A stretch of DNA of 64,000 nucleotides from the NCBI RefSeq assembly GCF_003112575.1, contig NZ_BEWC01000010.1, forward strand, positions 248,001 to 312,000, written 5' to 3'. The notes beneath the pieces were generated by a model. That model had not been told where the DNA came from. It made no database searches and worked only from the letters and a program-made list of their open reading frames with translations. This DNA comes from Streptomyces ardesiacus. GTDB lineage: Bacteria; Actinomycetota; Actinomycetes; Streptomycetales; Streptomycetaceae. Shown piece by piece: positions 34,361-43,165 of this stretch (position 1 is the stretch's first letter; the number at the start of each line of letters is the position of its first letter). Position numbers and translations under genes: made by a program.

Positions 34361-35701
34361 ATGTCGGTCCCGCAGCTCAACGAGGAGCACCGCGGCGAGG
34401 AGATCCTCGCCGTCTTCGACACCGCCTTCGGCCGGCTGCTGGCCGCGGATCCCGCGGCGTTCCGCGTGAAGTTCCGGAAGATGGCGGCGTCGGCCTTCGC
34501 CTTCTACCGCGGCACCGCCGGTCTCTTCTACCGCGACCTGACCGAGGACCCCGACTTCGGTGACCAGCAGGGCGGCGCCTACCTGGACGAGCGGACCTCC
34601 CGGGTGTGGATCCACGGCGACCTCCACGCGGAGAACTTCGGCACGTACATGGACTCCAACGGACGCCTGGTGTTCAACGTCAACGACTTCGACGAGGCCT
34701 ACGTCGGCCCGTTCACCTGGGACCTCAAGCGCTTCGCCGCCTCCGTCGCGCTGATCGGGTACGCGAAGGCGCTCGGCGACGAGCAGATCAGCGAGCTGGT
34801 GCGGGTGTACGCGGGCGCGTACCGCGAGCGGATCCACGCCCTGGCCACCGGCGCCAAGAGCGACGAGGTGCCGCCCTTCACGCTGGACACGGCGGAGGGC
34901 CCGCTGCTGGGCGCCCTGCGCACGGCCCGCTCGCTGACCCGCTTCGGGCTGCTGGACTCGATGACCGAGATCCGCGACTTCGAGCGCCGCTTCGCCCCCG
35001 GCGACGGCTCCGTCGAGCTGGACGCCGCCACGCGCTACAAGGTGCTCGCCGCCTTCGACGGCTACCTGGAGACGCTGCCCGAGTCCTCCCTGGCCCGTCC
35101 CGACTCCTACCGGGTGAAGGACGTCGTCGGCCGCCGCGGCATCGGCATCGGCTCGGCCGGCCTGCCCTCGTACAACATCCTCCTGGAGGGCAACAGCGAC
35201 GCCCTGGAGAACGACGTCGTGATCTACATCAAGCAGGCCCAGACCCCGGCCGTCTCCCGGCACGTCACCGACCCGGCGATCCGGGACTACTTCCGGCACG
35301 AGGGCCACCGCACGGTGATCTCCCAGCGCGCCCTGCAGGCGCACGCCGACCCGTGGCTGGGCTGGACCGAGCTGGACGGCGCCGGCCAGCTGGTCGCGGA
35401 GGTCTCGCCGTACGCCGTCGACCTGGACTGGAGCGACCTCGACGACCCGGAGGAGATCGCCGAGGTCGTCGCCGACCTGGGCCGGGCCACGGCCACCATG
35501 CACGCGGCGGCCGACGACCAGTCCGGGGAGTCCCTGGTGCCGTTCTCCACCGAGCGGGCCATCGACGCGGCGATCGCGGCCGACGAGGAGGGCTTCGCAC
35601 CCCTGCTGGTCGACTTCGCCCACCGCTACGGCGCCCGCGCGCGTGCCGACCACCAGACCTTCGTGGACCTCTTCCGCAACGGCCGGATCCCGGGCCTGTG
35701 A
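34361..35701 (+). CDS. DUF2252 family (kinase-like) protein
   Basis: 446 aa. RVWIHGDLHAENFGTY (about 87-102) and FNVNDFDEAYVGPFTWDLKR (about 107-126) mirror the HGD...N and DFD catalytic motifs of aminoglycoside-phosphotransferase-like kinases, as in DUF2252 proteins generally. YRGTAGLFYRD opens the domain and IKQAQTPAVSRH forms a possible nucleotide lobe. Substrate unknown; phosphorylation of a small molecule is a fair guess. The start ATG has AGGAGG 8 nt upstream. Separate from dnaE (divergent, 202-nt gap). Confidence 0.87.
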   Translation: MSVPQLNEEHRGEEILAVFDTAFGRLLAADPAAFRVKFRKMAASAFAFYRGTAGLFYRDLTEDPDFGDQQGGAYLDERTSRVWIHGDLHAENFGTYMDSNGRLVFNVNDFDEAYVGPFTWDLKRFAASVALIGYAKALGDEQISELVRVYAGAYRERIHALATGAKSDEVPPFTLDTAEGPLLGALRTARSLTRFGLLDSMTEIRDFERRFAPGDGSVELDAATRYKVLAAFDGYLETLPESSLARPDSYRVKDVVGRRGIGIGSAGLPSYNILLEGNSDALENDVVIYIKQAQTPAVSRHVTDPAIRDYFRHEGHRTVISQRALQAHADPWLGWTELDGAGQLVAEVSPYAVDLDWSDLDDPEEIAEVVADLGRATATMHAAADDQSGESLVPFSTERAIDAAIAADEEGFAPLLVDFAHRYGARARADHQTFVDLFRNGRIPGL

Positions 35702-35729
35702 CCGTCGGGATTCTCACAGCCACCCTTTA

Positions 35730-35749
35730 GGGGTCCCTTACCGGACCCC
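35730..35749. promoter_or_regulatory. small hairpin just before the membrane-protein gene
   Basis: GGGGTCC / GGACCCC with a 6-nt loop, between the DUF2252 stop and GTG 35750. It could end the DUF2252 transcript or shape the leader of the next gene. Confidence 0.45.
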
Positions 35750-35770
35750 GTGACACACTCTTCTACTGCT

Positions 35771-36481
35771 ATGGACATATCCGGAACCCCGCTCAGAGCC
35801 GTACGCGCGGCGCTGTTCACGGCTCTCGCCGTGACCCTCAGCACCGCGTCGCACGTGCTGCTGTCCGGGGTTCCGCTGCCGCTGGCCACGGTGACGGCCG
35901 TCGCCGCCGCCGTGTTCCTGATCGCGTACGCCCTGGCCGGGCGGCGCGAGCGCGGCTTCGGGCGGATCGCCGCCCTGCTGATCCCGCTGGAGCTGGCCGC
36001 CGACACCGTCTTCACCACCGGCCAGCACGTCTGTTACGGCCGTGCGGGCGGCCCGGTCGCGGGCCCGCTGCGCTCGGTCGGCTTCGACGTGCTGTGCGGC
36101 GACGGCACCGGCGTCCACGCCGGGATGACCGCGCCGCTGACCCGGGTCACCGGTGCGGAGACCGACCGGATGGCGTCGGTGCTGGCCCAGGCCGACCCCG
36201 GCACCGCCTGGCTGCTGCTGGGCGCGCACGTCGGCGTCGGGCTGCTCGCGGCGGCCTGGCTGCGGCGCGGCGAGCGGGCGCTGGCCCAGCTGGTCGGCGC
36301 CGTGGCCGCGACCACGTTCCGGCCGCTGCTCGTCGCCGTCGCGGCCGTGAGCGTGCGCCGGGCCCCCGCGGTGCGCCGCCCGGTGCCCGCGGTCCGCCGC
36401 GCCGCCGGCGCCCGGGAGCGGATCCTCACGCACTCCCTGGGACGTCGCGGACCGCCGCGCCCGGTGACCGCCCTCGTGTGA
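35771..36481 (+). CDS. hypothetical integral membrane protein
   Basis: ATG 35771 (MDISGTPLRAVRA) is taken as the start and gives 236 aa; GTG 35750 in the same frame would add seven residues, and neither has a clear Shine-Dalgarno sequence. Four hydrophobic helices (LFTALAVTLSTASHVLLSG, ATVTAVAAAVFLIAYALAG, IAALLIPLELAADTVFTTG and TAWLLLGAHVGVGLLAAAWL) are separated by a long extracellular loop with two cysteines (HVCYGRAGG and DVLCGDGTGVHAG) and end in an Arg/Pro-rich tail. The two cysteines may pair with the thiol-active DsbA-like protein encoded 99 nt downstream. Family not recognised. Confidence 0.72.
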   Translation: MDISGTPLRAVRAALFTALAVTLSTASHVLLSGVPLPLATVTAVAAAVFLIAYALAGRRERGFGRIAALLIPLELAADTVFTTGQHVCYGRAGGPVAGPLRSVGFDVLCGDGTGVHAGMTAPLTRVTGAETDRMASVLAQADPGTAWLLLGAHVGVGLLAAAWLRRGERALAQLVGAVAATTFRPLLVAVAAVSVRRAPAVRRPVPAVRRAAGARERILTHSLGRRGPPRPVTALV

Positions 36482-36579
36482 CCCGGCCCCCGGGCCGCAC
36501 GAGCACCACCGAGCACAGCAGTCCCCCCGTACGCACCTCCGCACACCCCCGTGTGCGCGTCCCCGGAGAGATCACCACC

Positions 36580-37380
36580 ATGAGCAAGCGGAACAGCCAG
36601 GCGGCGAAGACGGCGGCCCGTGAGCGCCTGCGCCAGGAGCGCGAGCGCCAGGCCAAGCGCGACAAGGTCAAGCGGCAGGCCATCGTGGCCGCCTCCATCG
36701 TCGGCGTGCTGGCGATAGCCGGCGGCATCAGCTACGCCGTCGTGCAGAACAACAAGCCCACCGGCTGGGACAAGGCCGCCGAGGCGAAGGTGGTGGCCCC
36801 GGCCAACACCTCCGGCAAGGACGGCACCACGATCGTCGTCGGCGAGTCCAAGTCCGACAACGTCGTCCACCTCTACGAGGACCCGCGCTGCCCGGGCTGC
36901 GCGGCGATGGAGCAGAGCATCGGCGAGACCGTCAACAAGGGCATGCAGGACGGCGACTACAAGCTCTCCTTCACCATCGGCACCTTCCTCGACGGCAACC
37001 TGGGCGGCGAGGGCTCCAAGAACGCGCTGAGCGCGCTCGGCGCCGCGCTGAACGTCAGCCCCGAGGCCTTCGTCGACTACAAGACCGCGCTGTACTCCAC
37101 CGAGTACCACCCCGAGGAGTCCACCGACGAGTTCGCCAAGGACGACTACCTGATCAAGGTGGCGAACTCGGTGGACGCCCTGAAGAACAACAAGAAGTTC
37201 CAGGACGCCGTGGAGAAGGGCACCTACGACGCCTGGGCGATGCGTATGAGCAAGTCCTTCGACAAGGCGGAGGGCGTCCAGTCGACCCCGACCATCAAGA
37301 TCAACGACAAGATCGTCGAGACCCCGAGCACGCCGGACGCGTGGCAGAAGGCGCTCAAGGACGCGGGCGTCACCAAGTGA
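36580..37380 (+). CDS. second membrane-anchored DsbA-family thioredoxin-fold protein
   Basis: 266 aa from ATG 36580. Basic, coiled start (SKRNSQAAKTAARERLRQER) of about 35 residues, a transmembrane helix (AIVAASIVGVLAIAGGISYAV, about 36-55) and an exported thioredoxin fold with DPRCPGCAAME (CPGC). The cis-Pro loop GVQSTPTIKI is near the C-terminus. Its layout matches the DsbA-like protein at 5653-6426, but the active dipeptide differs (PG rather than PA), suggesting a different redox potential. It follows the two-cysteine membrane protein, with which it may share a transcript. Exported-protein disulfide chemistry is likely. Confidence 0.88.
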   Translation: MSKRNSQAAKTAARERLRQERERQAKRDKVKRQAIVAASIVGVLAIAGGISYAVVQNNKPTGWDKAAEAKVVAPANTSGKDGTTIVVGESKSDNVVHLYEDPRCPGCAAMEQSIGETVNKGMQDGDYKLSFTIGTFLDGNLGGEGSKNALSALGAALNVSPEAFVDYKTALYSTEYHPEESTDEFAKDDYLIKVANSVDALKNNKKFQDAVEKGTYDAWAMRMSKSFDKAEGVQSTPTIKINDKIVETPSTPDAWQKALKDAGVTK

Positions 37381-37416
37381 CCCGGCGGGCCCGGTGACCC
37401 GGTGATCGCCGTCTGA

Positions 37417-37450
37417 CGAGTGGGCGAACTTTTGCGAGTTCGCCCACTCG
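37417..37450. promoter_or_regulatory. inverted repeat between the DsbA-like gene and phoD
   Basis: Perfect 13-bp arms CGAGTGGGCGAAC / GTTCGCCCACTCG around TTTTGCGA. It may be the terminator of the DsbA-like gene. The arm GTTCGCC also resembles half of a PHO-box unit (GTTCACC), but direct repeats at 11-nt spacing are not visible, so a PhoP site is unproven. Confidence 0.6.
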
Positions 37451-37480
37451 CGCGCGTACCGGTCAGTAACCTGATCGGCC

Positions 37481-39163
37481 GTGACCAGTCGACACAGAGC
37501 CCCCGAAGCCGGCGCACCCGCCGGGCACACCGAGTCCTCGCGCACCCCGAGCCGCCGTACGGTCGTCAAGGCCGCGGCGGCCGGTGCCGTCCTGGCCGCC
37601 CCGCTCGCCGCGGCGCTGCCCGCCGGCGCCGCCGACGCGGCCCCCGCCTTCCTGCACGGCGTCGCCTCCGGCGATCCCCTGCCCGACGGCATCCTGCTGT
37701 GGACCCGGGTGACACCCGTGCCCGAGGCCATACCCGGCTCCGGGACCGGCCCGGACACCGAGGTGAGCTGGGTCGTCGCCACCGACAAGGCCCTCACCGA
37801 CGTCGTCGCCGAGGGGTCCGTCACCGCGACGGCCGCCTCCGACCACACCGTGAAGGCCGACGTCCGCGGCCTCGCGCCCGCCACGGACTACTGGTTCCGC
37901 TTCTCCGCGGGCCCCACCGACTCCCCCGTCGCCCGCACCCGCACCGCCCCCGCCCACGACGCGGCCGTCACCGGCCTGCGCTTCGGCGTGGTCTCCTGCG
38001 CCAACTGGGAGGCCGGCTACTTCTCCTCGTACCGCCATCTCGCCGCCCGCGGCGACCTGGACGCCTGGCTGCACCTGGGCGACTACATCTACGAGTACGG
38101 CACCGGCGAGTACGGCACCCGTGGCACCGTCGTCCGCCCGCACGCCCCGGCCCACGAGATCCTCACCCTCGCCGACTACCGGACCCGGCACGGCCGTTAC
38201 AAGACCGACCCCGACCTCCAGGCCCTGCACGCCACGGCGCCGGTGGTGGCGATCTGGGACGACCACGAGATCGCCAACGACACCTGGTCGGGCGGCGCCG
38301 AGAACCACACCGAGGGCGCCGAGGGTGCCTGGGCGGACCGGCAGAGCGCCGCCAAGCGCGCCTACTTCGAGTGGATGCCGGTGCGCCCGGCGATCGCCGG
38401 CACCACCTACCGGCACCTGCGGTTCGGCCGGCTGGCCGACCTGTCGCTGCTCGACCTGCGCTCCTTCCGCTCGCAGCAGGTGGCGCTCGGCGACGGGAAG
38501 GTCGACGACCCGGACCGCACCCTCACCGGCCGCGCCCAACTGGACTGGCTCAAGTCGCGGCTCGCGTCCTCGGACACCGCCTGGCGGCTGGTCGGCAACC
38601 CGGTGATGATCTCCCCCTTCGCCGTCGGCTCGCTCCCCGCCTCGCTGCTGGGTCCGCTGGCCGAACTGCTCGGGCTGCCGAAGGAGGGCATCGCCCTCAA
38701 CACCGACCAGTGGGACGGCTACACCGACGACCGCCGCGAACTGCTGGCCCACCTGCGGTCGCACGCGATCCGCAACACCGTGTTCCTGACCGGCGACATC
38801 CACATGGCGTGGGCCAACGACGTGCCGCACCACGCCGGGACGTACCCGCTGTCCGCCTCGGCGGCCACGGAGTTCGTCGTCACGTCGGTGACCTCGGACA
38901 ACCTCGACGACATCGTGAAGGTCCCCGAGGGCACCGTCTCGACGGTCGCGGCGCCGGTGATCCGGGCCGCCAACCGGCACGTGCACTGGGTCGACACGGA
39001 CCGGCACGGCTACGGCGTGCTGGACATCACCGCGGACCGGGCGCAGATGGACTACTACGTCGTCTCCGACCGCACCGACGCCAACGCCACGTCCGCCTGG
39101 GTCCGCTCCTACCGCACGCGCAGCGGCACCCAGCGGGTCGAGCGCGTCTACGCCCCGGTCTGA
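37481..39163 (+). CDS. phoD: Tat-exported PhoD-type alkaline phosphatase
   Basis: 560 aa from GTG 37481. A twin-arginine signal (SRRTVVKAAAAGAVLAAPLA, about 22-41) precedes AAPAFLHGVASGDPLPDGILLWTRVTP, the usual start of mature PhoD. Metal-site motifs are LGDYIYEYG and WDDHEIANDTW (about 257-267), and a late FLTGDIHMAW with catalytic His. PhoD is a secreted Ca/Fe-dependent phosphomonoesterase/diesterase used for phosphate scavenging. Its stop overlaps the convergent hydrolase gene by 16 nt. Members are usually induced by phosphate starvation; I could not confirm a PHO box. Confidence 0.93.
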   Translation: MTSRHRAPEAGAPAGHTESSRTPSRRTVVKAAAAGAVLAAPLAAALPAGAADAAPAFLHGVASGDPLPDGILLWTRVTPVPEAIPGSGTGPDTEVSWVVATDKALTDVVAEGSVTATAASDHTVKADVRGLAPATDYWFRFSAGPTDSPVARTRTAPAHDAAVTGLRFGVVSCANWEAGYFSSYRHLAARGDLDAWLHLGDYIYEYGTGEYGTRGTVVRPHAPAHEILTLADYRTRHGRYKTDPDLQALHATAPVVAIWDDHEIANDTWSGGAENHTEGAEGAWADRQSAAKRAYFEWMPVRPAIAGTTYRHLRFGRLADLSLLDLRSFRSQQVALGDGKVDDPDRTLTGRAQLDWLKSRLASSDTAWRLVGNPVMISPFAVGSLPASLLGPLAELLGLPKEGIALNTDQWDGYTDDRRELLAHLRSHAIRNTVFLTGDIHMAWANDVPHHAGTYPLSASAATEFVVTSVTSDNLDDIVKVPEGTVSTVAAPVIRAANRHVHWVDTDRHGYGVLDITADRAQMDYYVVSDRTDANATSAWVRSYRTRSGTQRVERVYAPV

Positions 39164-39738
39164 GCCTCCTGGAGCGTCTGGAGGAAGCCGAGCGCCACCC
39201 GCCAGGTGGCCTCGGCCGCCTCCGCGTCGTAGTCGGGCAGCTCCGGGTCGGTGTAGAGGTGACCGGCCCCGGGGTACCTGTGCACCTCGACCTCGGCGCC
39301 GATCCGGCCCATCTGGAGGTACCAGGCACTGAGCCAGTCGTCCGTCTCGAAGGGGTCCGGCTCGGCCACGTGCAGCTGGACCGGAAGACCGTCGACCGAG
39401 GCGTTGGGCGCGAGGTCCGAGGTGCCGTGCAGGAGCAGCAGCCCGCGCGCCCGGTGGTCACCGAGGGCGAGGGTCTGGGCGACGGAGGCACCGAGCGAGA
39501 ACCCGGCGTACACCAGCCCGCGCTCGGAGTAGGGGGCGGCGGCCAGCACGGCCCGCTTCAGCAGCTCCTCACGGCCGATCCCGTTCTGATGGGCCATGCC
39601 CTTCTCGACCGAGTCGAAGGTGGCCCCCTCGTAGAGGTCCGGGGTCCACACCTGGTGCCCGGCGTCGCGCAGCCGGTCGGCCGCCTGCCGCACCGCGGGC
39701 CTCGGGCCGAGGGTCGAGTGAAAGAGCACGATGTTCAT
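39148..39738 (-). CDS. dienelactone hydrolase family protein
   Basis: 196 aa alpha/beta hydrolase. YAGFSLGASVAQTLAL (about 78-93) is the nucleophile elbow G-x-S-x-G with Ser in place of the usual Cys of dienelactone hydrolases, and YPGAGHLYTD gives the catalytic His; the acid is probably in VAEPDPFE. It ends convergently, overlapping phoD by 16 nt. Substrate unknown. Confidence 0.87.
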   Translation of the reverse strand: MNIVLFHSTLGPRPAVRQAADRLRDAGHQVWTPDLYEGATFDSVEKGMAHQNGIGREELLKRAVLAAAPYSERGLVYAGFSLGASVAQTLALGDHRARGLLLLHGTSDLAPNASVDGLPVQLHVAEPDPFETDDWLSAWYLQMGRIGAEVEVHRYPGAGHLYTDPELPDYDAEAAEATWRVALGFLQTLQEAQTGA

Positions 39739-39842
39739 GAGGCCATGGTGCCAGCCGGGTGTGACGGCGCGGGTGCGGCGATGCCCCGCACGGGACGCAG
39801 GTCACAGGTTCACGTGCCGCGCGGCCGGGTTACGTTCGAGGG

Positions 39843-40967
39843 ATGGAGACGATACTCCGCCCGCTGATCGTGGTCGGCGGCTCGGTCCTGCTGACCCTGG
39901 TCATCGGCTGGGCCACCGACCTGTTGCTGCGCAAGGCCGACGGACGCCACCCCGAGACACCGCTGTGGGGGCTGCTGCGGCGCGCCCGCGTGCCCTACCA
40001 GATCGCGCTCTGCGCCGGCCTGCTGAGAGGGTCGTACGTCGAGGCGCGGGTCTTCCCGGAGCACCAGACCGGGGTCGGCCGGACGCTGACGCTGGTGCTG
40101 ATCGGCTCGGTGGCCTGGCTGGTGGTCCGGATCGCCGCCGCGGTCGTCGAGACGTCCTACTCCCGTTACGCGCACGCCCACGCCGAGCGGGACCCGGCGC
40201 GGGTGCGGCGGGTGCGGACCCAGGTGTCGCTGATCATGCGGGTGGTCACGGCGGTCGTCGGCGTGGTCGCCGTGTCGTCGATGCTGCTGACGTTCCCGGC
40301 GATGCGCGCGGCGGGCGCCTCCCTGCTGGCCTCGGCGGGGATCATCGGCATCGTCGCCGGTGTGGCGGCCCAGTCCACGCTGGGCAACCTGTTCGCCGGT
40401 TTCCAGATCGCCTTCGGCGACATGGTGCGCATGGGCGACACGGTCGTCGTGGACGGCGAGTGGGGCACCGTCGAGGAGATCACGCTGACGTACCTGACGG
40501 TACGCACCTGGGACGAGCGCCGGATCACGATGCCGGTGTCGTACTTCACCTCGAAGCCGTTCGAGAACTGGTCGCGCGGCACCCCGCAGATGACCGGCAC
40601 CGTCTTCTGGCACCTCGACCACTCGGCGCCGATGGACCTCATGCGCGAACGCCTGCGCGACATCCTGCGCGCGTGCCCGGCCTGGGACGGGCGCAACTAC
40701 AACCTGACCGTCACGGACACCACCCCGAACACCATGGAGGTGCGGGCCCTGGTGACCGCGAAGGACGCGGACGACATCTGGACGGTACGGGTCACGGTGC
40801 GCGAGGGCATGCTCCGCTGGCTGGCCGACGAGCACCCCTACGCGCTGCCGCGGGTCAACACGGCGGACGCGGCGCTGCGCCCGCCCCACGAGGCCCTCCC
40901 GCACGCCCGCCGCCCCTCCGACGCGGGCTCCCGCCGCTTCACGGGACGGCCCACCAAGAGCCTGTGA
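39843..40967 (+). CDS. MscS-family mechanosensitive channel
   Basis: 374 aa. Three to five transmembrane segments (about 7-25, 75-98, 125-145, 150-170) precede the pore helix region ASLLASAGIIGIVAGVAAQSTLGNLFAG (about 158-186), the TM3 signature of MscS, and the beta domain FGDMVRMGDTVVVDGEWGTVEEITLTYLTVRTWDERRITMPVS. The channel opens on membrane tension to release solutes in hypo-osmotic shock. It is longer than E. coli MscS at the C-terminus by about 80 residues. Confidence 0.92.
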   Translation: METILRPLIVVGGSVLLTLVIGWATDLLLRKADGRHPETPLWGLLRRARVPYQIALCAGLLRGSYVEARVFPEHQTGVGRTLTLVLIGSVAWLVVRIAAAVVETSYSRYAHAHAERDPARVRRVRTQVSLIMRVVTAVVGVVAVSSMLLTFPAMRAAGASLLASAGIIGIVAGVAAQSTLGNLFAGFQIAFGDMVRMGDTVVVDGEWGTVEEITLTYLTVRTWDERRITMPVSYFTSKPFENWSRGTPQMTGTVFWHLDHSAPMDLMRERLRDILRACPAWDGRNYNLTVTDTTPNTMEVRALVTAKDADDIWTVRVTVREGMLRWLADEHPYALPRVNTADAALRPPHEALPHARRPSDAGSRRFTGRPTKSL

Positions 40968-40988
40968 CCGCGGGCCCGCCCGCGCGGG

Positions 40989-42581
40989 TCAGCGCAGGCT
41001 GCGCACGTCCAGGTGGCGCAGGACCCGGTCGACGATCTCCGGGTCGGCGCCGGGCTCGCTGCGGGCCGCCAGCACCTCGTGGCGGGCGGCGCTGAGCATC
41101 TCGCCCTGGATCCGCCGGAGCCGTTTGATCCGCCGGGCCCGCTGCTCGTGCGCCTCCCGCCGCTCCTCGTCACCGAGGTCCGGGCTGATGCGTACGCCGA
41201 TGTCGAAGGCGCGCCGCAGCATCTGCTCGGACAGCTCCTCCGGCAGTTCCTCGACCGACTCGATCTCCTTGAGCCGCTGCTTGGCCGCCCGGGCCGCCCG
41301 CAGGGCCAGGTCCCGCTCGAACTCCTGCTCCCGCTCGGTGTCCGCCCGGACCCCGAGCCTGCCCACCAGCCAGGGCAGGGTCAGGCCCTGCAGCAGCAGC
41401 GTGCCCATGATCACGCCGAACGCGATGAAGACGATCTCCTCCCGGTGCGGGAAGGGCGCTCCGTCGTCCGTGTGCAGCGGGATCGCCAGGGCGAGCGCGA
41501 CGGAGGCCACGCCCCGCATCCCGGCCCACCACATGACCACCGTCTCCCGCCAGCTCGTCGGGATGTCCTCGTCCTGGTCGCGCCGGGCGTGCAGCCGCTG
41601 GGTCAGCCACGTGGCCGGCAGCAGCCACAGCAGCCGGACCAGGACGACGACGGCCAGGATCGCCGCCGACCAGCCGAGCAGTTCGGTCCACCGGCCGGAG
41701 GCGGTGCGCACGGCGTTGTGCAGTTCGAGCCCGATCAGGCCGAAGGCCACCCCGGTGACCAGGGTGTCGACCACGTCCCAGACGGTGTGTCCGCCGAGCC
41801 GGGTCATCACGTCGTCGGCGTCCGAGGCGTACTCGGCGAGGAACATGGCGGTGGTGAGCACGGCGAGCACGCCGGAGCCGTGCAGTTCGTCGGCGGCGAC
41901 GTAGCTCACGAACGGCACCAGCAGCGTCAGCCCGATCTGCAGCGTCGGGTCGTCCAGCACGTCCATGAGCTTGTTGGAGCCCCAGCCCAGGGCCAGGCCG
42001 ATCGCGACGGCGACGACGGCGGACAGCACCAGGTCGAGGCCGGCCCGCCACGGCGAGAAGGAGCCGCCGACCGCGGCGGCGATGGCCACGTGGTACAGGA
42101 CGATGGCCGTCACGTCGTTGAAGAGGCCCTCGCCCTCCAGGATGGACACCAGACGGCGCGGCAGCCCCAGTTGCCCGGCGACGGCGGTCGCGGCGACCGG
42201 GTCGGGCGGTGCCACCAGCGCGCCGAGCGCGAAGGCGGCGGCGAGCGGCAGGCCCGGCACGATCGTGTGGGCCACGGAGGCCACGCAGGCCATGGTGACG
42301 AAGACCAGCGCGACGGCCAGCAGGAAGATGGGGCGCTTGTTGGCCGCGAACTGCCGCCAGGAGGTGCGCCGTACGGCGGCGTACAGCAGCGGCGGCAGCA
42401 GCGCGGGAAGGATCAGTTCGGGCGGGATGTCGACGTTGGGCACGAAGTCGAGCAGCGCCAGGACGATCCCGAGGACGGTCATCAGCACCGGCGCCGGCAG
42501 CCGGAGCCGGTCGCCGACCGGGACGCTCAGCAGGGCCCCGAGCAACAGCAGGAACAACAGGGCGAGCTGATCCACGGTCAC
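40989..42581 (-). CDS. Na+/H+ antiporter (CPA1 family)
   Basis: 530 aa from a GTG at 42581. About 12 helices. LGALVAPPDPVAATAVA (about 119-135) is the CPA1 motif containing the cation-binding Asp pair, and EGEGLFNDVTAIVLYHVA holds the conserved N-D of the second half. A cytoplasmic C-terminal tail (about 110 residues) has acidic and basic coiled-coil features (LRAARAAKQRLKEIESVEEL). It exchanges protons for sodium or potassium. The gene converges with the MscS gene (21 nt apart); together they suggest ion and osmotic control, which may be chance. Confidence 0.92.
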   Translation of the reverse strand: MTVDQLALLFLLLLGALLSVPVGDRLRLPAPVLMTVLGIVLALLDFVPNVDIPPELILPALLPPLLYAAVRRTSWRQFAANKRPIFLLAVALVFVTMACVASVAHTIVPGLPLAAAFALGALVAPPDPVAATAVAGQLGLPRRLVSILEGEGLFNDVTAIVLYHVAIAAAVGGSFSPWRAGLDLVLSAVVAVAIGLALGWGSNKLMDVLDDPTLQIGLTLLVPFVSYVAADELHGSGVLAVLTTAMFLAEYASDADDVMTRLGGHTVWDVVDTLVTGVAFGLIGLELHNAVRTASGRWTELLGWSAAILAVVVLVRLLWLLPATWLTQRLHARRDQDEDIPTSWRETVVMWWAGMRGVASVALALAIPLHTDDGAPFPHREEIVFIAFGVIMGTLLLQGLTLPWLVGRLGVRADTEREQEFERDLALRAARAAKQRLKEIESVEELPEELSEQMLRRAFDIGVRISPDLGDEERREAHEQRARRIKRLRRIQGEMLSAARHEVLAARSEPGADPEIVDRVLRHLDVRSLR

Positions 42582-42676
42582 CGCTCCGGTGGGGTCTAGG
42601 GGCTGTGGTCTGGGCGTTCACCCGGCGGCCCAAGCCTGCCACGCCACCGGCCCCACCGGCCGGTTCGGCGCCTTCG

Positions 42677-43165
42677 CTACAGACGGCGGCGCATCGCGCG
42701 GTGGGGGATCCCGGCGTCGGGGAACTCGGGTCCGTAGGCCTGGTACCCCAGTCGCTCGTAGAAACCCAGGGCGTGGGTCTGCGCGTGCAGGTCCACGGCG
42801 GTGAGTCCCCGCGCCCGGGCCGCCTCCTCGACGGCCCGCACCAGCGCGGCACCGACACCGTGGCCGCGGGCCGCCGCGGTCACCGCCAGCCGGCCCAGGG
42901 AGCCGACGGCCGGGTCCCCGTCGCCGTTCCTCTCGGCGGCGGCCGCGCCGTGCAGCAGCCGGCCGGTGCCGAGCGGCACGCCGTCCTCGCGGACGGCCAG
43001 GACGTGCACGGCGTCCGCGTCGTAGGCGTCGTACTCGATGTCCTCGGGGACCTTCTGCTCGGCGACGAAGACGTCCTTGCGCACCGCGAAGCAGGCCTCG
43101 CGGTCGGCCGGGTCCTCGGCGACGCGCACCTCGTAGGCGGCCGGGGACGGGCTCGGGGTGCTCAT
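42677..43165 (-). CDS. GNAT family N-acetyltransferase
   Basis: 162 aa from ATG 43165, which overlaps the RluD stop (ATGA). FVAEQKVPEDIEYDAYDADAVHVLA leads to LGRLAVTAAARGHGVGAALVRAVEEAAR (about 91-117), the acetyl-CoA binding loop (Q/R-G-x-G-x-A), and LGFYERLGYQ near the C-terminus. It acetylates an amine, substrate unknown; the ElaA-like YDAYDADA.HVLA pattern is seen. Co-translation with the pseudouridine synthase may reflect operon economy only. Confidence 0.88.
   Translation of the reverse strand: MSTPSPSPAAYEVRVAEDPADREACFAVRKDVFVAEQKVPEDIEYDAYDADAVHVLAVREDGVPLGTGRLLHGAAAAERNGDGDPAVGSLGRLAVTAAARGHGVGAALVRAVEEAARARGLTAVDLHAQTHALGFYERLGYQAYGPEFPDAGIPHRAMRRRL

Noticed and set aside
30310..34563. 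Very long open frame on the plus strand (about 1417 codons) opposite dnaE
   Set aside because: It is an antisense shadow caused by high GC and third-position bias. The product is His/Asp/Val-rich with no family pattern, whereas the minus-strand frame is DnaE.
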